Origin: an uncultured Prevotellaceae bacterium
GTDB lineage: Bacteria; Bacteroidota; Bacteroidia; Bacteroidales; Bacteroidaceae
NCBI GenBank assembly: GCA_947305005.1
Contig: CAMZCM010000001.1
Span: forward strand, 186,001 to 250,000
Reading direction: 5' to 3'
Length of the DNA: 64,000 nt
Shown here: positions 61,092 through 64,000 of the stretch, piece after piece
Layout: each line of letters begins with the position of its first letter
Position numbering within the stretch: the first letter of the stretch is position 1
The notes under the pieces: generated by a model
Seen by the model: the letters and a program-made list of their open reading frames with translations, nothing else
What the model was told of the DNA's origin: nothing
Databases searched by the model: none
Position numbers and translations under genes: made by a program

Positions 61092-62879
61092 TTATTTGCT
61101 TTCGCGTTCGAGCCAGGCGATGGCCTGTCCCTTCACGACTTTCTTGCCCTGGTAGGCAGTGATGTCCACGAGCTTGCCGCCGAGACCGGTGGTGAGGGGG
61201 ATGAACTTGCCCCACTGTGTCTGCAGGTAGCAGACGACATCACCTGCCTGATAGACGGTGCCGATGGCGGGTTCGGTGCAACGTGTTACACCTGCGTCGC
61301 CGCTGATCTCGTAGAGAATCTGGCCGTTCTCAGGAGCGGTGATAGCGTCAGCCTTGGCGTGCTTGAAGGCGGAAATCTCTTCGAGAGACACCTTCGGACC
61401 GGCCGTAGCCTGTGCCTTGGCTACCTTGGCCTTCTCGAGGTCGGCAAGGAAGTTCTTCTTGGCCTGACCGCTCTTGTAGTTGCGATACTGTTCGGGGTGC
61501 ATGGCAAGCTCGTAGAGCTCTTCGTCGTCCTGACCGCGATCCCAGCCGTTCTCTTCCATCTCCTTGATGAAGTCGGGGAGAGCGTTCTTGAGGAGCGTGT
61601 GAGGATCGGCATCGGTGAACTCGCGGCCCTGCTTCTTGGCCAGCTCCTTGAGTTCGGGGTCGATAGTGCCGGGAATCTTGCCGCTCTTGCCGAGGATCAT
61701 ACCCCACATGCTGTCGTCCATCATCACGAAGCGACCCTTGCCCTGAGCCATCGTGAGCAGGTTCATGAGGGCGATGTTCTTGACATACTGGGAGAAGGGC
61801 GTCACCAATGGGGGATAACCCACGCGAGGCCATACATAAGCTACCTCGTCGAAGAGCTTCACCAGAATCTCGTCGGTGGTCAGCTCACGCTCACCCTTTG
61901 CCTTCAGCGTCTGGTTGATGACGCCGTGGATGCCAGCGAGGTCGGCCATCATGGAACCCATCATGCCGCCCGGGAGACCGCAGCCGAGGAGCAGGGAGGA
62001 CATGTGTTTGTTACCCGGGTTGATGAAGTAACCGAGCCAGTCGTCGATGAACTCCTGCGTGAGGGAACGAGCCTGCATGTAGGCGTTCATATTGATTTCC
62101 TTCACCTCGAAGCCCTCGTTCTTCAACATCGACTGCACGCTGATGATATCCGGGTGAACCTTACCCCATGAGAGCGGTTCGATGGCGGTGTCGATGACGT
62201 CAGCGCCGTTGTTGCAGACTTCCAGAATGCTGGCCATGGAGAGGCCCGGGCCGCTGTGGCCGTGGTACTGGATGATGATGTCGGGGTGTTTGGTCTTGAT
62301 GGCCTTGGTGAGCGCGCCGAGGAGGGCGGGCTGACCGATGCCGGCCATATCTTTCAAACAGATCTCTTCAGCGCCAGCGGCGATGACCTGATCGGCAATC
62401 TCGGAGTAGTACTCTACCGTGTGAACGGGGGAGGTGGTGATGCAGAGCGTAGCCTGCGGGGTCATGCCGGCAGCCTTGGCCCACTTCACAGAGGGGATGA
62501 TATTGCGGACATCGTTCAAACCGCAGAAGATACGGGGGATATCCACGCCCTGAGCGTGCTTCACCTTGTATTGCAGTTCGCGGACATCGTCGGGCACAGG
62601 ATACATACGGAGTGCGTTGAGACCACGATCCAGCATGTGGGTCTTGATGCCCACTTCATTAAACGGCTTACAGAACGCGCGGACGGCAGCGTTAGGGTTC
62701 TCGCCAGCAAGGAGGTTGACCTGTTCAAAGGCACCACCGTTGGTTTCCACGCGATCGAAAACACCCATATCGATAATCACGGGTGCGATGCGTTCCAATT
62801 GATCTTTACGGGGTTGGAACTTGCCTGAGCTCTGCCACATGTCGCGGTAAACCAGACTGAATTGAATCTTTTTCTTCAT
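61092..62879 (-). CDS. Pyruvate carboxylase B / oxaloacetate decarboxylase alpha-type subunit lacking the biotin site
   Basis: 595 aa. The carboxyltransferase TIM barrel is complete: FSLVYRDMWQSSGKFQPRKDQ, FCGLNDVRNI, ICLKDMAGIGQPALLGALTKAI and IIQYHGHSGPGLSMASILEV, with the metal/catalytic residues, then the PYC_OADA domain. The C-terminal biotinyl-like domain (from ENGQILYEISGDAG) has QTQWGKFIPL where EAMKMEN is expected, so it probably cannot be biotinylated in the normal way. It may use a separate carrier, such as the tandem one at 48.8 kb. It interconverts pyruvate and oxaloacetate, directly or with partners. The promoter is at 62924-62931. Confidence 0.85.
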   Translation of the reverse strand: MKKKIQFSLVYRDMWQSSGKFQPRKDQLERIAPVIIDMGVFDRVETNGGAFEQVNLLAGENPNAAVRAFCKPFNEVGIKTHMLDRGLNALRMYPVPDDVRELQYKVKHAQGVDIPRIFCGLNDVRNIIPSVKWAKAAGMTPQATLCITTSPVHTVEYYSEIADQVIAAGAEEICLKDMAGIGQPALLGALTKAIKTKHPDIIIQYHGHSGPGLSMASILEVCNNGADVIDTAIEPLSWGKVHPDIISVQSMLKNEGFEVKEINMNAYMQARSLTQEFIDDWLGYFINPGNKHMSSLLLGCGLPGGMMGSMMADLAGIHGVINQTLKAKGERELTTDEILVKLFDEVAYVWPRVGYPPLVTPFSQYVKNIALMNLLTMAQGKGRFVMMDDSMWGMILGKSGKIPGTIDPELKELAKKQGREFTDADPHTLLKNALPDFIKEMEENGWDRGQDDEELYELAMHPEQYRNYKSGQAKKNFLADLEKAKVAKAQATAGPKVSLEEISAFKHAKADAITAPENGQILYEISGDAGVTRCTEPAIGTVYQAGDVVCYLQTQWGKFIPLTTGLGGKLVDITAYQGKKVVKGQAIAWLERESK

Positions 62880-62923
62880 ATCTTTTATAGACGAATAGAA
62901 TCTGTTATGCTGAAAAACGGAAG

Positions 62924-62931
62924 CAAAAGTA
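62924..62931 (-). promoter_or_regulatory. Promoter -7 box of the carboxylase-type gene
   Basis: Minus-strand TACTTTTG, leader about 42 nt. Confidence 0.6.
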
Positions 62932-62995
62932 GTGATAATTTCTCAATCGTGAGACAAATTATCGAAAAAATCGTCGTTGAGGCCGAAACTTTCAC

Positions 62996-63003
62996 TAACT
63001 TTG
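62996..63003 (+). promoter_or_regulatory. Promoter -7 box of xseA
   Basis: TAACTTTG followed by CACAG, leader about 16 nt to ATG 63024. Confidence 0.7.
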
Positions 63004-63023
63004 CACAGAATTAGACATTCATC

Positions 63024-64000
63024 ATGGATTCTTTGAGCTTATTTGAGCTGAATAACCTGGTGCGTTCTGTCTTGGAGCAGACGCTGGATGGGGAGTATTG
63101 GTTGGAGGCGGAGCTGTCCGAAGCACGCCTGGCAACGAATGGTCATTTCTATGTCGAGTTCATCCAGAAAGATGCATCGGGGCGCAACCTCTTAGCCAAG
63201 GCGCGAGGGACCATGTGGGCGCGCACTTATTCCTTGGTGGCACCGCTTTTTGAACGTGCCACGGGGGAACACTTGCGTGCCGGCATGAAAGTACGTGTTC
63301 AGGTGACGGTGGAGTTCCATGAACTATATGGCTATTCACTGAATATCCTCAATATAGATCCTTCCTACACGCTCGGTGACATGGCTAAGCGTCGTCGTGA
63401 GATCCTGGCGCAACTGGAGGCGGACGGAATTCTCGAGGATAACCAGCAGTTGCCGCTACCGTCGCTGTTGAAGCGCATCGCTGTCATCTCTTCTTCCAGT
63501 GCTGCGGGCTATGGCGACTTCTGTAATCAGCTGGATCATAACGATTACGGACTCTTCTTCGATGTGCGTCTGTTCCCCGCAGTGATGCAAGGCGCGAATG
63601 TCGAGGAGAGTGTAATGGCGGCGCTTGCAGCTATAGTCGATGAGGCTGAGCGCTGGGACTGTGTCGTCATCATTCGTGGCGGTGGTGCTACCAGTGACCT
63701 CTCCGACTTCGATTCTTATCCTCTGGCTGCAGCTGTGGCGCAGATGCCTATTCCCGTGATTGTCGGCATCGGTCATGAACGTGATGAGACCGTGCTGGAC
63801 TTCGTGGCTCACACTCGTGTGAAGACGCCCACGGCCGCTGCGGCTTTCCTCATCGACCATGGTGCACAGGAACTGGCGCGCTTGGAGGAACAACAACGGC
63901 GTATCACGCAAGGCGTGGCGCTCCTTTGCGAACGTCAGCAACGACGCCTGGAGCAGTTGGCCGTACATCTGTCGGGCGCTCCTCGTCAACGTTTGCTCTC
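63024..64000 (+). CDS. xseA: Exodeoxyribonuclease VII large subunit, 3' end cut by the window
   Basis: About 325 codons visible from MDSLSLFELNNLVRSVLEQT; the frame is open to the last base. The N-terminal OB-fold (WLEAELSEARLATNGHFYVEFIQ) binds single-stranded DNA. The catalytic domain has RIAVISSSSAAGYGDF, VIIRGGGATSDLSDFDSYPLAAAVAQMPIPVIVGIGHERDETVLDFVAHTRVKTPTAAAAFL. With XseB it degrades single-stranded DNA in repair. xseB should lie just beyond the window. Confidence 0.96.
   Translation, partial: MDSLSLFELNNLVRSVLEQTLDGEYWLEAELSEARLATNGHFYVEFIQKDASGRNLLAKARGTMWARTYSLVAPLFERATGEHLRAGMKVRVQVTVEFHELYGYSLNILNIDPSYTLGDMAKRRREILAQLEADGILEDNQQLPLPSLLKRIAVISSSSAAGYGDFCNQLDHNDYGLFFDVRLFPAVMQGANVEESVMAALAAIVDEAERWDCVVIIRGGGATSDLSDFDSYPLAAAVAQMPIPVIVGIGHERDETVLDFVAHTRVKTPTAAAAFLIDHGAQELARLEEQQRRITQGVALLCERQQRRLEQLAVHLSGAPRQRLL

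Overview
The window looks like chromosomal DNA of a Bacteroidales bacterium, most likely Prevotellaceae (Prevotella/Segatella-like). The evidence is threefold. Bacteroidota promoters (TAnnTTTG at -7, sometimes TTTG about 20 nt further up) precede most transcription units. Typical Bacteroidota gene orders are present (miaB-ftsX-DUF3098-uppP-truB-queA-folK; a sodium-pumping decarboxylase operon). Several secreted proteins end in the short YDLxGR...GxYxxxGK tail common in Prevotella. No phage, plasmid, CRISPR array or intact insertion sequence was seen.

Layout: 1-3.6 kb carries the 3' part of a membrane-bound propeller/AraC regulator, an ECF sigma factor, a truncated secreted-protein remnant, tRNA-Met and a 2[4Fe-4S] ferredoxin. 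3.8-12.3 kb is an eight-gene minus-strand operon: miaB, ftsX, a DUF3098 gene, uppP, truB, queA, folK and an M16 protease. 12.4-18.1 kb holds a perfect 38-bp palindrome, nhaA, a sugar-kinase-like APH gene and a macroglobulin-like secreted protein. 18.2-21.4 kb holds a phosphohexomutase, a sulfatase and tRNA-Gln. 21.6-27.8 kb holds tyrS, the operon thyA-folA-malQ and a leaderless rRNA methyltransferase gene. 27.8-34.1 kb is an envelope module: a coiled-coil lipoprotein divergent from an OmpA-like barrel, a secreted TPR-caspase and a DUF4384 protein. 34.1-46.7 kb holds rsmA, a flippase-like membrane protein, pepD, a giant alpha-2-macroglobulin, surE, lpxB and a GH16 enzyme. 46.8-50.8 kb is the sodium-pumping (methylmalonyl-CoA) decarboxylase operon, whose biotin carrier has two biotinyl domains. 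50.9-60.4 kb holds a clan GH-D-like glycosidase, a DUF4143 ATPase, a noncoding stretch that can fold extensively, a small peptide gene, a 1202-aa lectin-like secreted protein and a repeat-rich gap. 60.4-64.0 kb holds an HD hydrolase, a pyruvate carboxylase/oxaloacetate decarboxylase-type subunit without a biotin site, and the 5' part of xseA.

Functionally this is mostly housekeeping (tRNA modification, lipid A, undecaprenyl recycling, folate/thymidylate, ribosome modification, propionate-type energy metabolism) mixed with cell-surface glycan and defence proteins. The best candidates for something undescribed are the caspase/OmpA/DUF4384/lipoprotein module, the folded RNA element at 55.69-55.88 kb and the inverted repeat enclosing the sulfatase promoter, start and signal peptide. 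Also notable are the recurrent near-identical promoter cassettes and several intergenic-type repeats that have become protein-coding in frame.
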